From NCBI GenBank assembly GCA_903873485.1, contig CAIQOO010000175.1:100932-164931 (forward strand): DNA of 64,000 bases, given 5' to 3'. Of the stretch, positions 1 through 8,160 are shown in pieces; the stretch's first letter is position 1, and every line of letters starts with the position of its first letter. Both the position numbers and the translations under genes were made by a program. This DNA comes from an uncultured beta proteobacterium. GTDB lineage: Bacteria; Pseudomonadota; Gammaproteobacteria; Burkholderiales; Burkholderiaceae_C. The notes under the pieces were generated by a model. That model did not search any database. It was not told the origin of the DNA and worked only from the letters and a program-made list of their open reading frames with translations.

Positions 1-418
1 TGAGCACCGCCATTGGATGCGCATCGCGACGAAAACCCCGCAAGAAAAACTGCATCTGCTCGTTGACCATGGTGTGGTGAATCACCAGCTTATGGAAATC
101 TTCGCGAGCTTTTTGATTGGGCAACTCGCCCTTGAGCAGCAAATAGCAAGTGTCAAGATAATCGCACTGCGTAGCCAGTTGCTCGATCGGGTAGCCACGA
201 TAGAGCAACTCGCCCTTGTCACCATCAATATAAGTGATCTCTGACTGGCAGGCGGCCGTGGACAAAAACCCGGGGTCATAGGTGAACATTCCGGTTTGAG
301 CGTAAAGCTTGCGAATGTCAATCACATCAGGGCCGATACTGCCCTGATAAACTGGCAAGTCAACGCTGGGGCTGCCGTTGCTGAACGACAGGGTGGCTTT
401 ATTCTCGGCTAACTTCAT
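1..418 (-). CDS. gltA: citrate synthase, N-terminal part (cut by window edge)
   Basis: Citrate synthase condenses acetyl-CoA and oxaloacetate in the first step of the TCA cycle. The frame stays open from an ATG at 416-418 to the window edge, giving about 139 residues of the N-terminal part. It begins [12 protein letters not shown] and contains the typical type II stretches [25 protein letters not shown] and [12 protein letters not shown]. The catalytic His and Asp lie in the missing part. The start overlaps the stop of sdhE by four bases (ATGA), so the two are translationally coupled at the end of the sdh transcript. Identification is secure; the 3' end cannot be judged. Confidence 0.95.
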   Translation of the reverse strand, partial: MKLAENKATLSFSNGSPSVDLPVYQGSIGPDVIDIRKLYAQTGMFTYDPGFLSTAACQSEITYIDGDKGELLYRGYPIEQLATQCDYLDTCYLLLKGELPNQKAREDFHKLVIHHTMVNEQMQFFLRGFRRDAHPMAVL

Positions 419-726
419 ATCGACCTTTCAGGGGTTGCGCGCAACATATTCAAAACTTCAGAGACATCTTCGCGTGCCAGATCCGGTTCAACTTGCGCCA
501 AGGCCTTGCGTCCCAGATGCAAATCAAGCAGATCATTATCGCTAAGCTCCATTAGAGCGCCAAGACCTTGCGCCTGCTTGACAGTCAGGGCGGATCCGTA
601 TCTTTTGAAGAATCGATCAATGAAAATATCATTTTCCAGCAAACCCCTGCGGCAGCGCCACCGAAGCTTGCTCAACGCTCTTTCGTCAATCAGATCGTCT
701 GGCAAAACCGCCGCAAGGTGTTCCAT
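415..726 (-). CDS. sdhE: succinate dehydrogenase flavinylation factor SdhE
   Basis: Small soluble factor (103 aa) of the SdhE/YgfY family, which helps attach FAD covalently to SdhA. The diagnostic RGxxE motif is present as RRGLLEND near residue 27. The remainder is the usual helical-bundle composition ([15 protein letters not shown]). It lies 10 bp after sdhB and overlaps gltA by four bases, the gene order usual in Burkholderiales (sdhCDAB-sdhE-gltA). Its place beside its own client enzyme supports the call. Confidence 0.93.
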   Translation of the reverse strand: MEHLAAVLPDDLIDERALSKLRWRCRRGLLENDIFIDRFFKRYGSALTVKQAQGLGALMELSDNDLLDLHLGRKALAQVEPDLAREDVSEVLNMLRATPERSI

Positions 727-736
727 GACATCCAGA

Positions 737-1441
737 TCAGATGGCGCGACGCACCATCAACTCTTTGATCTTGCCAATAGCAGCAGTAGGGTTCAGGCTT
801 TTCGGGCAAACATCAACGCAATTCATGATGGTAGTGCAGCGAAACAGACGGTAGGGGTCTTCCAGATTGTCAAGGCGCTCGCTGGTCGCTTCGTCGCGGC
901 TGTCGGCAATGAAGCGGTAAGCCTGCAGCAGGCCGGCCGGGCCGACAAACTTGTCCGGGTTCCACCAGAAAACTGGACAGCTTGTAGAGCAGCTTGCACA
1001 CAGGATGCATTCATATAGGCCGTTCAAGACCTCTCGCTCTTCCGGGCTTTGCAGACGTTCTTTTTCGGGCGGGCGGTTTTCGGTGATCAGATAGGGTTTG
1101 ATCGAGTGGTATTGCTGGAAAAACAGCGTCATGTCCACGATCAGATCGCGGATGACCGGCAAACCCGGCAGTGGCTTGAGGACGATGGTGCCGGGCAAGG
1201 TGCGCATGTTGATCAGACAAGCCAGGCCGTTTTTGCCATTGATGTTCATGGCATCCGATCCGCAGACACCTTCGCGGCAGGACCGGCGATATGAAATGGT
1301 CGGATCGACTTTTTTGAGCTTGATCAGCGCATCGAGCAGCATGCGCTCGCTGCCGTCAAGCTCCACGTCGATGGTCTGCATGTAGGGCTTGGCGTCGGTG
1401 TCGGGGTTGTAGCGGTAGATTTGGAAAGTACGTGTTGCCAT
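737..1441 (-). CDS. sdhB: succinate dehydrogenase iron-sulfur subunit
   Basis: Iron-sulfur subunit (234 aa) of membrane-bound complex II; it passes electrons from the SdhA flavin to quinone. The [2Fe-2S] cysteines are in SCREGVCGSDAMN and the later GLAC. The C-terminal ferredoxin part has CILCASCSTSCP and then CTTIMNCVDVCPKS, supplying the [4Fe-4S] and [3Fe-4S] clusters. Length is normal. It follows sdhA by 34 bp in the same transcript. Confidence 0.97.
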   Translation of the reverse strand: MATRTFQIYRYNPDTDAKPYMQTIDVELDGSERMLLDALIKLKKVDPTISYRRSCREGVCGSDAMNINGKNGLACLINMRTLPGTIVLKPLPGLPVIRDLIVDMTLFFQQYHSIKPYLITENRPPEKERLQSPEEREVLNGLYECILCASCSTSCPVFWWNPDKFVGPAGLLQAYRFIADSRDEATSERLDNLEDPYRLFRCTTIMNCVDVCPKSLNPTAAIGKIKELMVRRAI

Positions 1442-1475
1442 GGTGTGTTTTCTCGCTGATCAGGAGGTCTTGAAG

Positions 1476-3272
1476 TTAGAAGCTGCGCACAGTCAGGGGA
1501 ACAGAATCAACCGTCAAAGGCTTCATTTGCACCGACTTGTAACTCAGGGAGTTGGTGGCACGATCCCACAAGGTGTGTTTGTGCCACTCGGTGTCATTGC
1601 GACCATTCGGGAATTGCGGGCTGTCGCCGTAGTCGTTGACCGAGTGGGCACCACGGCTCTCATGCCGTGCAGCGGCAGACACGATGGTCGCCTGGGCGGC
1701 TTCGATCAGGTTTTCTACCTCCAGCGCTTCGATGCGCGCCGTGTTGAAGATTTTCGACTTGTCTTTGAGGCCAATCGATTTGACCCGCTCGCGCAGGGCC
1801 GCTATCTTTACGACACCTTCATTCATGCTGGCCTGGGTGCGGAACACGCCGGCGTGCTGCTGCATGGTGACACGAATCTCATGCGCGACATCCTGGGCAT
1901 AAGTGCCGTCCTTGGCGTTGTCCAGGCGGGCAACCCGGGCCAGAGTGACATCTGCCGCGTTGGCGGGCAAGTCTTTGTGGGTCTTGTTGGCATTGTTGAA
2001 TTCAACAATATGGTTGCCGGCAGCGCGTCCAAACACCAGCAGGTCCAGCAGGGAGTTGGTGCCAAGCCGATTGGCGCCATGCACGCTGACGCAGGCACAT
2101 TCGCCGACTGCATACAAGCCGTTGATCACCACGCTCTTGTTGTCGGCGTTTTGCGTGACCACCTGGCCGTGAATGTTGGTTGGAATGCCGCCCATCTGGT
2201 AATGAATCGTGGGTACCACCGGAATCGGTTCCTTGGTGATGTCCACATTGGCAAAATTATGGCCAATTTCCTGCACTGACGGCAGACGTTTGGCGATGGT
2301 GTCAACACCGAGGTGTGTCATGTCCAGGTTGATGTAGTCCTTGTTCGGGCCGCAACCACGGCCTTCCTTGATTTCCTGATCCATGCAGCGCGAGACGTAG
2401 TCGCGCGGCGCCAAGTCTTTGTAGGCGGGGGCATAGCGCTCCATGAAGCGCTCGCCATTGCTGTTGCGCAAAATCGCACCTTCACCACGACAACCTTCGG
2501 TCAGCAACACGCCGGCGCCATGAACGCCCGTGGGATGAAACTGCCAGAATTCCATGTCTTGCAGGGCAATGTTGGCGCGTGCCGCCATGCCCAGGCCATC
2601 ACCGGTGTTAATGAAGGCGTTGGTCGATGCGGCAAAAATGCGACCGGCGCCACCGGTGGCCAGCATGGTGGTCTTGGCTTCAAAAATGTGAATGTCACCG
2701 GTTTCCATCTCGATAGCCGTGACACCGATGACATCACCTGCTGCATCACGGATCAAGTCAAGTGCCAGCCATTCGACAAAGAAACTGGTGCGCTCCTTGA
2801 CATTTTGCTGGTACAGGGTATGGAGCATGGCGTGACCGGTGCGGTCGGCGGCAGCGCAGGCGCGTTCAACTGCTTTTTCACCATAGTTGGCGGTGTGGCC
2901 GCCGAAGGGCCGCTGGTAAATGGTGCCATCTGGATTGCGGTCAAAGGGCATGCCCATGTGCTCCAGGTCATACACCACCTTGGGCGCCTCGCGACACATG
3001 TATTCAATGGCATCCTGGTCGCCCAGCCAGTCGGATCCCTTGACAGTGTCGTAAAAGTGATAGTGCCAGTTGTCGTCATTCATGTTGCCCAGGGACGCGC
3101 CGATGCCGCCCTGCGCGGCCACGGTGTGGGAGCGGGTTGGAAACACCTTGGTGAGCACCGCGACGTTCAGGCCGGCACGGGCGAGTTGCAGGGAGGCACG
3201 CATGCCGGCCCCCCCGGCCCCAACGATAACGACATCAAATTTGCGCTTTGGAAGTTTGGAAGTTGCAGTCAT
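1476..3272 (-). CDS. sdhA: succinate dehydrogenase flavoprotein subunit
   Basis: Catalytic flavoprotein (598 aa) that oxidises succinate to fumarate. The FAD-binding fingerprint VIVGAGGAGMRAS is at about residues 15-27. The histidine that carries FAD covalently is in TRSHTVAAQGG (His49). Active-site stretches HPTGVHGAGVLLTEGCRGEG and QRPFGGHTANYGEKAVERAC are present. The frame is open further upstream, but the family start MTATSKLPKRKFDVVIVG fits an ATG at 3272; the extra 72 codons read as non-family sequence. No strong ribosome site is visible, so translation may depend on the upstream sdhD. Confidence 0.97.
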   Translation of the reverse strand: MTATSKLPKRKFDVVIVGAGGAGMRASLQLARAGLNVAVLTKVFPTRSHTVAAQGGIGASLGNMNDDNWHYHFYDTVKGSDWLGDQDAIEYMCREAPKVVYDLEHMGMPFDRNPDGTIYQRPFGGHTANYGEKAVERACAAADRTGHAMLHTLYQQNVKERTSFFVEWLALDLIRDAAGDVIGVTAIEMETGDIHIFEAKTTMLATGGAGRIFAASTNAFINTGDGLGMAARANIALQDMEFWQFHPTGVHGAGVLLTEGCRGEGAILRNSNGERFMERYAPAYKDLAPRDYVSRCMDQEIKEGRGCGPNKDYINLDMTHLGVDTIAKRLPSVQEIGHNFANVDITKEPIPVVPTIHYQMGGIPTNIHGQVVTQNADNKSVVINGLYAVGECACVSVHGANRLGTNSLLDLLVFGRAAGNHIVEFNNANKTHKDLPANAADVTLARVARLDNAKDGTYAQDVAHEIRVTMQQHAGVFRTQASMNEGVVKIAALRERVKSIGLKDKSKIFNTARIEALEVENLIEAAQATIVSAAARHESRGAHSVNDYGDSPQFPNGRNDTEWHKHTLWDRATNSLSYKSVQMKPLTVDSVPLTVRSF

Positions 3273-3351
3273 GATAATTTTTGAATCTGGTTTTTTTTTG
3301 AAGGTCACGCCCAAAAGCCTCTGGTGCCGGGCGCTACAGCGGCTCTGGGGT

Positions 3352-3717
3352 TCAAAGACGCCACAAAACCTGAATGGCCCAGCCGGCGCAGCCCACCAGC
3401 CAGACAATGGCGAAAACATGCATGACGAACCTGAACGCATAGGGCTTGACGTAGTCCATGAAGATGTTGCGCATGCCCACCCAAACATGGTACAGCAGCG
3501 AGACGATCACCACGAAGGTGAGTGTTTTCATCCATTGCGCTGAAAAAATTCCGGCCCATAGCTCATAGCCGACCGGACCTTTGCTAAAGATAATCTGCGC
3601 CAGTACCAAAACTGTGAAAAGTGCCATGACGACAGCCGTCACGCGTTGCGACAACCAGTCGCGCATCCCGTAATGCGCACCAACGACCGTCCGATGGGAA
3701 CCGTAATTAACAGACAT
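3352..3717 (-). CDS. sdhD: succinate dehydrogenase membrane anchor subunit
   Basis: Hydrophobic 121-aa anchor of complex II with three predicted membrane helices (about residues 25-45, 62-82 and 98-118). The helix II region SLLYHVWVGMRNIFMDY contains the His and Asp positions used around heme b and quinone in this family. It lies 14 bp after sdhC and 79 bp before sdhA, as expected for sdhCDAB. Confidence 0.93.
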   Translation of the reverse strand: MSVNYGSHRTVVGAHYGMRDWLSQRVTAVVMALFTVLVLAQIIFSKGPVGYELWAGIFSAQWMKTLTFVVIVSLLYHVWVGMRNIFMDYVKPYAFRFVMHVFAIVWLVGCAGWAIQVLWRL

Positions 3718-3731
3718 GAGTGACTCCTGAA

Positions 3732-4175
3732 TTAGTAAAGACCAAAAAGCTTGGCGCCCAGCACAGCGGTCAGGCCAAGAGTAAGCACCAGTACCGTTGC
3801 GGCAGTCTGGCGGCCAAAATCCTTGCTGACATGATGGTGATGGGTGTCCATCCAGAGATGGCGAATGCCTGCGATGAAATGGTGCAGGCTGGCCCAGATC
3901 AGTCCGAGCGCTACCAATTTCCAGATGAACCCGGGCAGGCCCAGCATGCCATCGTTGAATGCAGCCTTGAATTTCAAGAATGAAATTTCGGAAGAGACGG
4001 AATTGTCAAACATCCAGATGATGAAGGGCATCAGGAAGAACATGATTGCACCACTCACCCGATGCATCCCGGAGGCGAGTGACGCAAGCGGCCATCGGTA
4101 ACTGGTGAGGCTGGGGAAGTCGATGTTCCGGAACTCGGGACGCTCTTTTTTTGTGTTGGCCGCTGATTCAGACAT
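3732..4175 (-). CDS. sdhC: succinate dehydrogenase cytochrome b556 subunit
   Basis: Cytochrome b subunit (147 aa) of complex II and first gene of the sdh operon. Family motifs are RPEFRNIDFPSLTSYRWPL at the N-terminus, SGMHRVSGAIMFF at the first membrane helix, and SLHHFIAGIRHLWMD, which includes the likely heme-ligand histidine. The frame extends 39 codons further, but MSESAANTKKERP from the ATG at 4175, preceded by AGCAAGGT, matches the family N-terminus. The 196-bp gap upstream holds a candidate operator and the gntR terminator. Confidence 0.93.
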   Translation of the reverse strand: MSESAANTKKERPEFRNIDFPSLTSYRWPLASLASGMHRVSGAIMFFLMPFIIWMFDNSVSSEISFLKFKAAFNDGMLGLPGFIWKLVALGLIWASLHHFIAGIRHLWMDTHHHHVSKDFGRQTAATVLVLTLGLTAVLGAKLFGLY

Positions 4176-4303
4176 ACCTTGCTTTCTATGTTTGGTGTTA
4201 CTTGTGTTGATAACCGAGATGCGCCGGTCACCGGTAAATTCTATTGCAATGCAGCATGGCGAATTGAAATAGACCTCTTTTTTGTCGTTCAAACCGGCTT
4301 AAT

Positions 4304-4321
4304 TCTTGTCAGACACAAGAC
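4304..4321. promoter_or_regulatory. candidate GntR operator upstream of sdhC
   Basis: A dyad with arms TCTTGT (4304-4309) and ACAAGA (4315-4320) also reads as two abutting 7-mers, GTCAGAC and ACAAGAC (4308-4321). The gap between gntR and mdh has the related tandem ATAAGAC ATAAGAC at 5225-5238. The shared spacing and core suggest one regulator for both promoters; this is inference from two sites. Confidence 0.4.
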
Positions 4322-4329
4322 TTGTGGTG

Positions 4330-4354
4330 AAAACCGGCGTGAAGCTGACGCCGG
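4330..4354 (-). terminator. probable rho-independent terminator of gntR
   Basis: Perfect 7-bp stem CCGGCGT/ACGCCGG (4334-4340 and 4348-4354) with a 7-base loop, 18 bases after the gntR stop. On the minus strand it is followed by four T (4330-4333). The short T run makes it modest, but it would separate gntR transcription from sdhC. Confidence 0.5.
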
Positions 4355-4371
4355 GGTTACAGCCAATCGGT

Positions 4372-5175
4372 TCAATTCATGGCATTGTGGTAGTAATGCG
4401 TGTCGGTGCGGTAATAGCCCCGGCGCAATTCAATCGGCTCGTTCTGGTAGGTGTAAGCGATCCGCTCGACGCTCAAAAGAGGTGTATTTCGCTTCACTTT
4501 CAGCAGCGTGGCCTGAATGCCCATTGCCGCAACTGCCCGTATTTTTTCGTCAGCCCGAACCATCCGGACATTGAATTCGGTTTCAAACAGCGCATACATG
4601 GGACCCTGGTAATTGGCCAGACGATCAGCCGTCAAACCTTTGAATGGCACGGCCGGAAGCCAAATATCTTCCAGAATGACTGGTGTGCCGCCAAAGCTGA
4701 GCACCCGGCGCACTTGCAACACAGTGTCGCCGGATCGCAACGAAAGCGCCTTGGCGATGTCCGCACTGGCACGGGCGCGGCGGCATTCAATGATGTCGCG
4801 CTGGGCTGGTCCCTCGCTGCCACGGGTGCCACTGTCGGGCACCAGCCGGAGAAACCGGAATTGCACCTGCTGTTCGGCGTGGGTTGCGACAAAAGTCCCC
4901 TTGCCCTGGCGGCGCAGCAGCAGGTTTTCGGCAGCAAGTTCATCAATTGCCTTGCGCACCGTGCCCTGGCTTACCTGAAAACGCAAAGCCAGATCCGTCT
5001 CGCTGGGAATCGCCTCACCTGGCTTCCACTCGCTCGCGCGCAAGCTGTTGAGAATGAAGCCTTTGATTTGCTGATACAGGGGGCTGAATGCGGGTGTATT
5101 GACGGCGCTGGCAGTCGTGCTTGTCTCCCGTAACACCATGTCATTTTCGGTATTGGGATCAGGCGTGTTCTGCAT
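4372..5175 (-). CDS. GntR-family (HutC/UTRA) transcriptional regulator
   Basis: DNA-binding repressor-type protein of about 267 aa. A winged helix-turn-helix is visible in SPLYQQIKGFILNSL, IPSETDLALRFQVSQGTVR and RQGKGTFV, followed by a UTRA effector domain (VLQVRRVLSFGGTPVILEDIWLP, ending IELRRGYYRTD). This is the HutC subfamily, which binds small acids or amino-acid intermediates. It lies between sdhC and mdh, divergent from mdh, so it likely controls these TCA genes; the effector is unknown. The start is uncertain: ATGs at 5217, 5175 and 5139 all lack a good ribosome site. The 5217 start would abut the palindrome at 5219, so 5175 was chosen. Confidence 0.85.
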   Translation of the reverse strand: MQNTPDPNTENDMVLRETSTTASAVNTPAFSPLYQQIKGFILNSLRASEWKPGEAIPSETDLALRFQVSQGTVRKAIDELAAENLLLRRQGKGTFVATHAEQQVQFRFLRLVPDSGTRGSEGPAQRDIIECRRARASADIAKALSLRSGDTVLQVRRVLSFGGTPVILEDIWLPAVPFKGLTADRLANYQGPMYALFETEFNVRMVRADEKIRAVAAMGIQATLLKVKRNTPLLSVERIAYTYQNEPIELRRGYYRTDTHYYHNAMN

Positions 5176-5218
5176 GGGAAAGGGTGTTTTTGTGAAGTGG
5201 TCTCTTTCGCAAATCATA

Positions 5219-5238
5219 TCTTATATAAGACATAAGAC
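5219..5238. promoter_or_regulatory. candidate operator between gntR and mdh
   Basis: A perfect 12-bp palindrome TCTTATATAAGA (5219-5230) overlaps two exactly abutting copies of ATAAGAC (5225-5231 and 5232-5238). It sits next to the gntR 5' end and 117 bp before mdh, a good place for autoregulation plus control of mdh. A related tandem is present upstream of sdhC. Confidence 0.5.
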
Positions 5239-5354
5239 AAGTTGGCGATTCAGGAGTTTCAGCGTTACACTGTTGCCGCTCGGCAGTAGATGGCATCTGA
5301 TCATCTTCGCTGTGCCCGCTGAATTTTTTTCAATAAATTTCTGGAGTTTTCATC

Positions 5355-6341
5355 ATGAGCAAAAAGCCCGTTCGCGTTGCCGTCACTGGCGCTGCAGGTC
5401 AAATTGGTTACGCCATTCTGTTCCGTATTGCTTCCGGCGAGATGCTGGGCAAGGATCAACCGGTTGTTTTAAGTCTGCTGGAAGTGCCCGTCGAAAAAGC
5501 GCAGCAAGCGCTGCAAGGGGTGATCATGGAGTTGGAGGATTGCGCTTTTCCGCTGCTCGCCGGCATTGAAGCGCACAGCGATCCGATGACCGCCTTCAAG
5601 GACATCGATTACGCGATGCTGATTGGCTCGCGTCCGCGCGGCCCCGGCATGGAACGTGCCGAGTTGCTGGCTGTCAATGCCGAAATTTTCACGGCACAAG
5701 GCAAGGCCTTGAATGCTGTGGCCAGTCGTGATGTGCGGGTTCTGGTGGTGGGCAATCCCGCCAATACCAACGCCTACATTGCCATGAAGAGCGCGCCAGA
5801 CCTGCCACGCAAGAACTTCACTGCCATGCTGCGTCTGGATCACAACCGCGCGTTAAGCCAACTGGCAGCCAAGACTGGCAAGGCGGTGGCTGACATTGAA
5901 AAAATGGCGGTCTGGGGCAACCATTCGCCCACCATGTACGCTGACTACCGTTTTGCCACCATCAACGGCGAAAGCGTCAAGGACATGATCAACGACCATG
6001 ACTGGAATGCCAACACATTCCTGCCAACCGTTGGCAAGCGTGGCGCCGCCATCATTGCGGCACGCGGCGTGTCGTCGGCAGCCTCTGCCGCCAACGCAGC
6101 CATCGACCACATGCATGACTGGGCACTGGGCACTAACGGCAAGTGGGTCACCATGGGTGTTCCGTCCGATGGCCAATATGGCATTCCGAAAGACACCATG
6201 TTTGGCTTTCCGGTGACTTGCGCCGGTGGCGAGTACACGCTGGTTGAAGGCTTGGCCATTGATGCGTTTAGCCAGGAATGCATTAACAAGACGCTCAAGG
6301 AGTTGCAGGACGAACAAGCCGGTGTTGCGCATCTTTTGTAA
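5355..6341 (+). CDS. mdh: malate dehydrogenase
   Basis: NAD-dependent malate dehydrogenase (328 aa), oxidising malate to oxaloacetate. The Rossmann fingerprint [16 protein letters not shown] is at the N-terminus. Substrate-binding arginines lie in [14 protein letters not shown], and the catalytic region has [13 protein letters not shown] and [13 protein letters not shown] (catalytic His). Length and wording match the cytosolic-type bacterial MDH common in Burkholderiales. The ribosome site CTGGAG lies 7-12 bases before the ATG. The CitE-like gene follows after 20 bp. Confidence 0.97.
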   Translation: MSKKPVRVAVTGAAGQIGYAILFRIASGEMLGKDQPVVLSLLEVPVEKAQQALQGVIMELEDCAFPLLAGIEAHSDPMTAFKDIDYAMLIGSRPRGPGMERAELLAVNAEIFTAQGKALNAVASRDVRVLVVGNPANTNAYIAMKSAPDLPRKNFTAMLRLDHNRALSQLAAKTGKAVADIEKMAVWGNHSPTMYADYRFATINGESVKDMINDHDWNANTFLPTVGKRGAAIIAARGVSSAASAANAAIDHMHDWALGTNGKWVTMGVPSDGQYGIPKDTMFGFPVTCAGGEYTLVEGLAIDAFSQECINKTLKELQDEQAGVAHLL

Positions 6342-6361
6342 GCTGATTGAAAGGCCGGATC

Positions 6362-7408
6362 GTGACTCACCCTCGCAATGTCTTGCTCGGCGCGGCTGTG
6401 GCCGCACCGCTGCCGGTTTGTGACCATTTCTGCGGCATCGAGTTGCGGATGGTTAAAAGTCTGGCATTGCAGAACGAGCTTGCCCGGCAGTACGGCACTT
6501 GTGTCTTCGATGTCACGCTCGATTGTGAAGACGGGGCGCCGGTGGGTGGCGAGGTTGACCATGCTTTTATGGTCGCAGCCCTTGCCAATCAAGCGTACCT
6601 AGCTAGTAAAAATATAGCAAATGGAGCGGTTGCCAGAGTTGCGGCAAGAGTTCATCCGGTCAATCATCCGTCATTTGAATCTGATGTCGAGATCATTGTT
6701 GGCCGCGCTGGTGGCGCTTTGTGCCATTTGATGCTGCCTAAAGTCGAGTCGGTTGCCGACCTTGATCGCGCTGTGTCGGCCGTGGATTCTGTCTGGCGCG
6801 CGGCTGATCGATCCGGCTTTCTTGCCATTCATGCCCTGATTGAATCGCCGCTGGCGGTGCAACGGGTGGCGGCCATTGCCGCGCATCCACGGGTTCAGTC
6901 ACTGAGTTTTGGATTGATGGATTTTGTTTCTGCGCACGGCGGCGCCATTCCCGCCAGCGCCATGGGGCTGAGCTCAGCAGATTCTGGTGCCGAGTTTGAC
7001 CAGTTCAATCATCCGCTGGTGGTTCGCGCCAAGCTCGATATTTCTTCTGCCTGTCACGCGGCGGGCAAAGTGCCGTCCCATTGCGTGGTGACTGAGTTCA
7101 AAGATCTGGCGGCGGTTGAAACCGCCGCCAGGCGCGCCAGCCAGGCTTTCGGCTACACCCGCATGTGGAGCATCCATCCCGATCAGATCAGACCGATCTT
7201 GAGCGCGTTTTCACCCAGAGATGACGAAATTGAATTGGCCAGTGCCATCATTTGTGCGGCCAAGGCTATCGCCTGGGCACCCATATCGGTGCGCGGAAAG
7301 CTGCATGACCGTGCCAGTTATCGCTATTTTTGGCAGGTGCTTGAAAGGGCACATCAGACTGCGCGACTTGGCCATGATGATCCGGCCCAGGCTTTTTTTG
7401 TCGGGTGA
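6362..7408 (+). CDS. HpcH/HpaI aldolase / citrate lyase beta-like (CoA ester lyase)
   Basis: TIM-barrel lyase of the CitE/malyl-CoA lyase superfamily (348 aa from the GTG). Superfamily features include [12 protein letters not shown] (metal and CoA region), the arginine stretch [28 protein letters not shown], and [11 protein letters not shown] with the metal-binding Glu. The C-terminus has [17 protein letters not shown] at 6347 also opens the frame, but AAAGG lies 8 bases before the GTG at 6362, which is preferred. It follows mdh by 20 bp in a TCA context and may cleave a malyl- or citramalyl-CoA-type ester; substrate not determinable. Codons around 6599-6630 look like an AT-rich fragment of the local repeat. 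Confidence 0.8.
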   Translation: MTHPRNVLLGAAVAAPLPVCDHFCGIELRMVKSLALQNELARQYGTCVFDVTLDCEDGAPVGGEVDHAFMVAALANQAYLASKNIANGAVARVAARVHPVNHPSFESDVEIIVGRAGGALCHLMLPKVESVADLDRAVSAVDSVWRAADRSGFLAIHALIESPLAVQRVAAIAAHPRVQSLSFGLMDFVSAHGGAIPASAMGLSSADSGAEFDQFNHPLVVRAKLDISSACHAAGKVPSHCVVTEFKDLAAVETAARRASQAFGYTRMWSIHPDQIRPILSAFSPRDDEIELASAIICAAKAIAWAPISVRGKLHDRASYRYFWQVLERAHQTARLGHDDPAQAFFVG

Positions 7409-7490
7409 GTGACGATCATCATCATTCCAGCGAAGTCAATTTCATGGAATTAGGGCCACGAAATTATTTCCACTTCAACCGGAGTTCATT

Positions 7491-8096
7491 TTGACAAAAG
7501 AACGGATGTTTTTGTCCCTGGCTGTCATGGTGTCGGGCTGGTTTGCCGGGCCATCCTTCGCAGCAGAAGCAGACAAAAAGCCTGGCACGACAAGTGCCAG
7601 CAAGCCAGCGGTGAGTCGGCTCGAACTCAAGAGCCGGGCCAATCAAATGGCTACAGGCATCCGGGCCGCCGAACTGGCCCTGACACCTGCCGAATTGGCG
7701 ATCGCCCAACGTGTGGAAGTCGGCGAAGTCGCTTGTGAACTCGGTGTGACAGTGAATGTCAAATCAGATGCCCGCATGCCCGGCTACTTTGATGTGCAAG
7801 TCAAAAAATTCAAATTTCGGATGACACCGGTAGTCACCAGCACCGGGGCCATCCGGCTAGAGGATCTGCGAGCCGGCGCTGTGTGGCTTCAGTTGTCCAA
7901 TAAATCCATGCTGATGAGCCAAAAACAGGGGTCACGATTGGCCGATGTCTGCATGAATCCGGCTCAACGGGCGGTCGCCCATGCCATGGAAATCAATCCG
8001 CCCGTCAGTTTGCTTGAGCCTGTACAAGCACCCAGTCAGGCGGCAGTGCCAACACCCGCGCCCACCGTGCCGCCGCCCGTCACGGTTGTTCAATAA
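7491..8096 (+). CDS. hypothetical secreted protein
   Basis: A 201-aa protein with a clear Sec signal peptide (charged MTKER, hydrophobic core, likely cleavage after PSFA near residue 24). The mature part has a mixed globular stretch with one cysteine pair region (VGEVACELGVTV and LADVCMNPAQ) and a Pro/Ala-rich tail. It starts with TTG, supported by GGAG six bases upstream. It lies between the CitE-like gene and acnB on the same strand and is probably periplasmic or envelope-attached. I do not recognise the family, and the TCA context gives no function. Confidence 0.7.
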   Translation: MTKERMFLSLAVMVSGWFAGPSFAAEADKKPGTTSASKPAVSRLELKSRANQMATGIRAAELALTPAELAIAQRVEVGEVACELGVTVNVKSDARMPGYFDVQVKKFKFRMTPVVTSTGAIRLEDLRAGAVWLQLSNKSMLMSQKQGSRLADVCMNPAQRAVAHAMEINPPVSLLEPVQAPSQAAVPTPAPTVPPPVTVVQ

Positions 8097-8160
8097 ACTG
8101 CTGTTTTGAACCCCCGCTTCAAGTTATTGTTCGCCATTTTTGTTTGATAAGGAGTTTCTC

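Noticed and set aside
6599..6630. repeat-like fragment inside the CitE-like gene
   Set aside because: Only the AT-rich end (CTAGTAAAAATATAGC) is present; the diagnostic core is missing.
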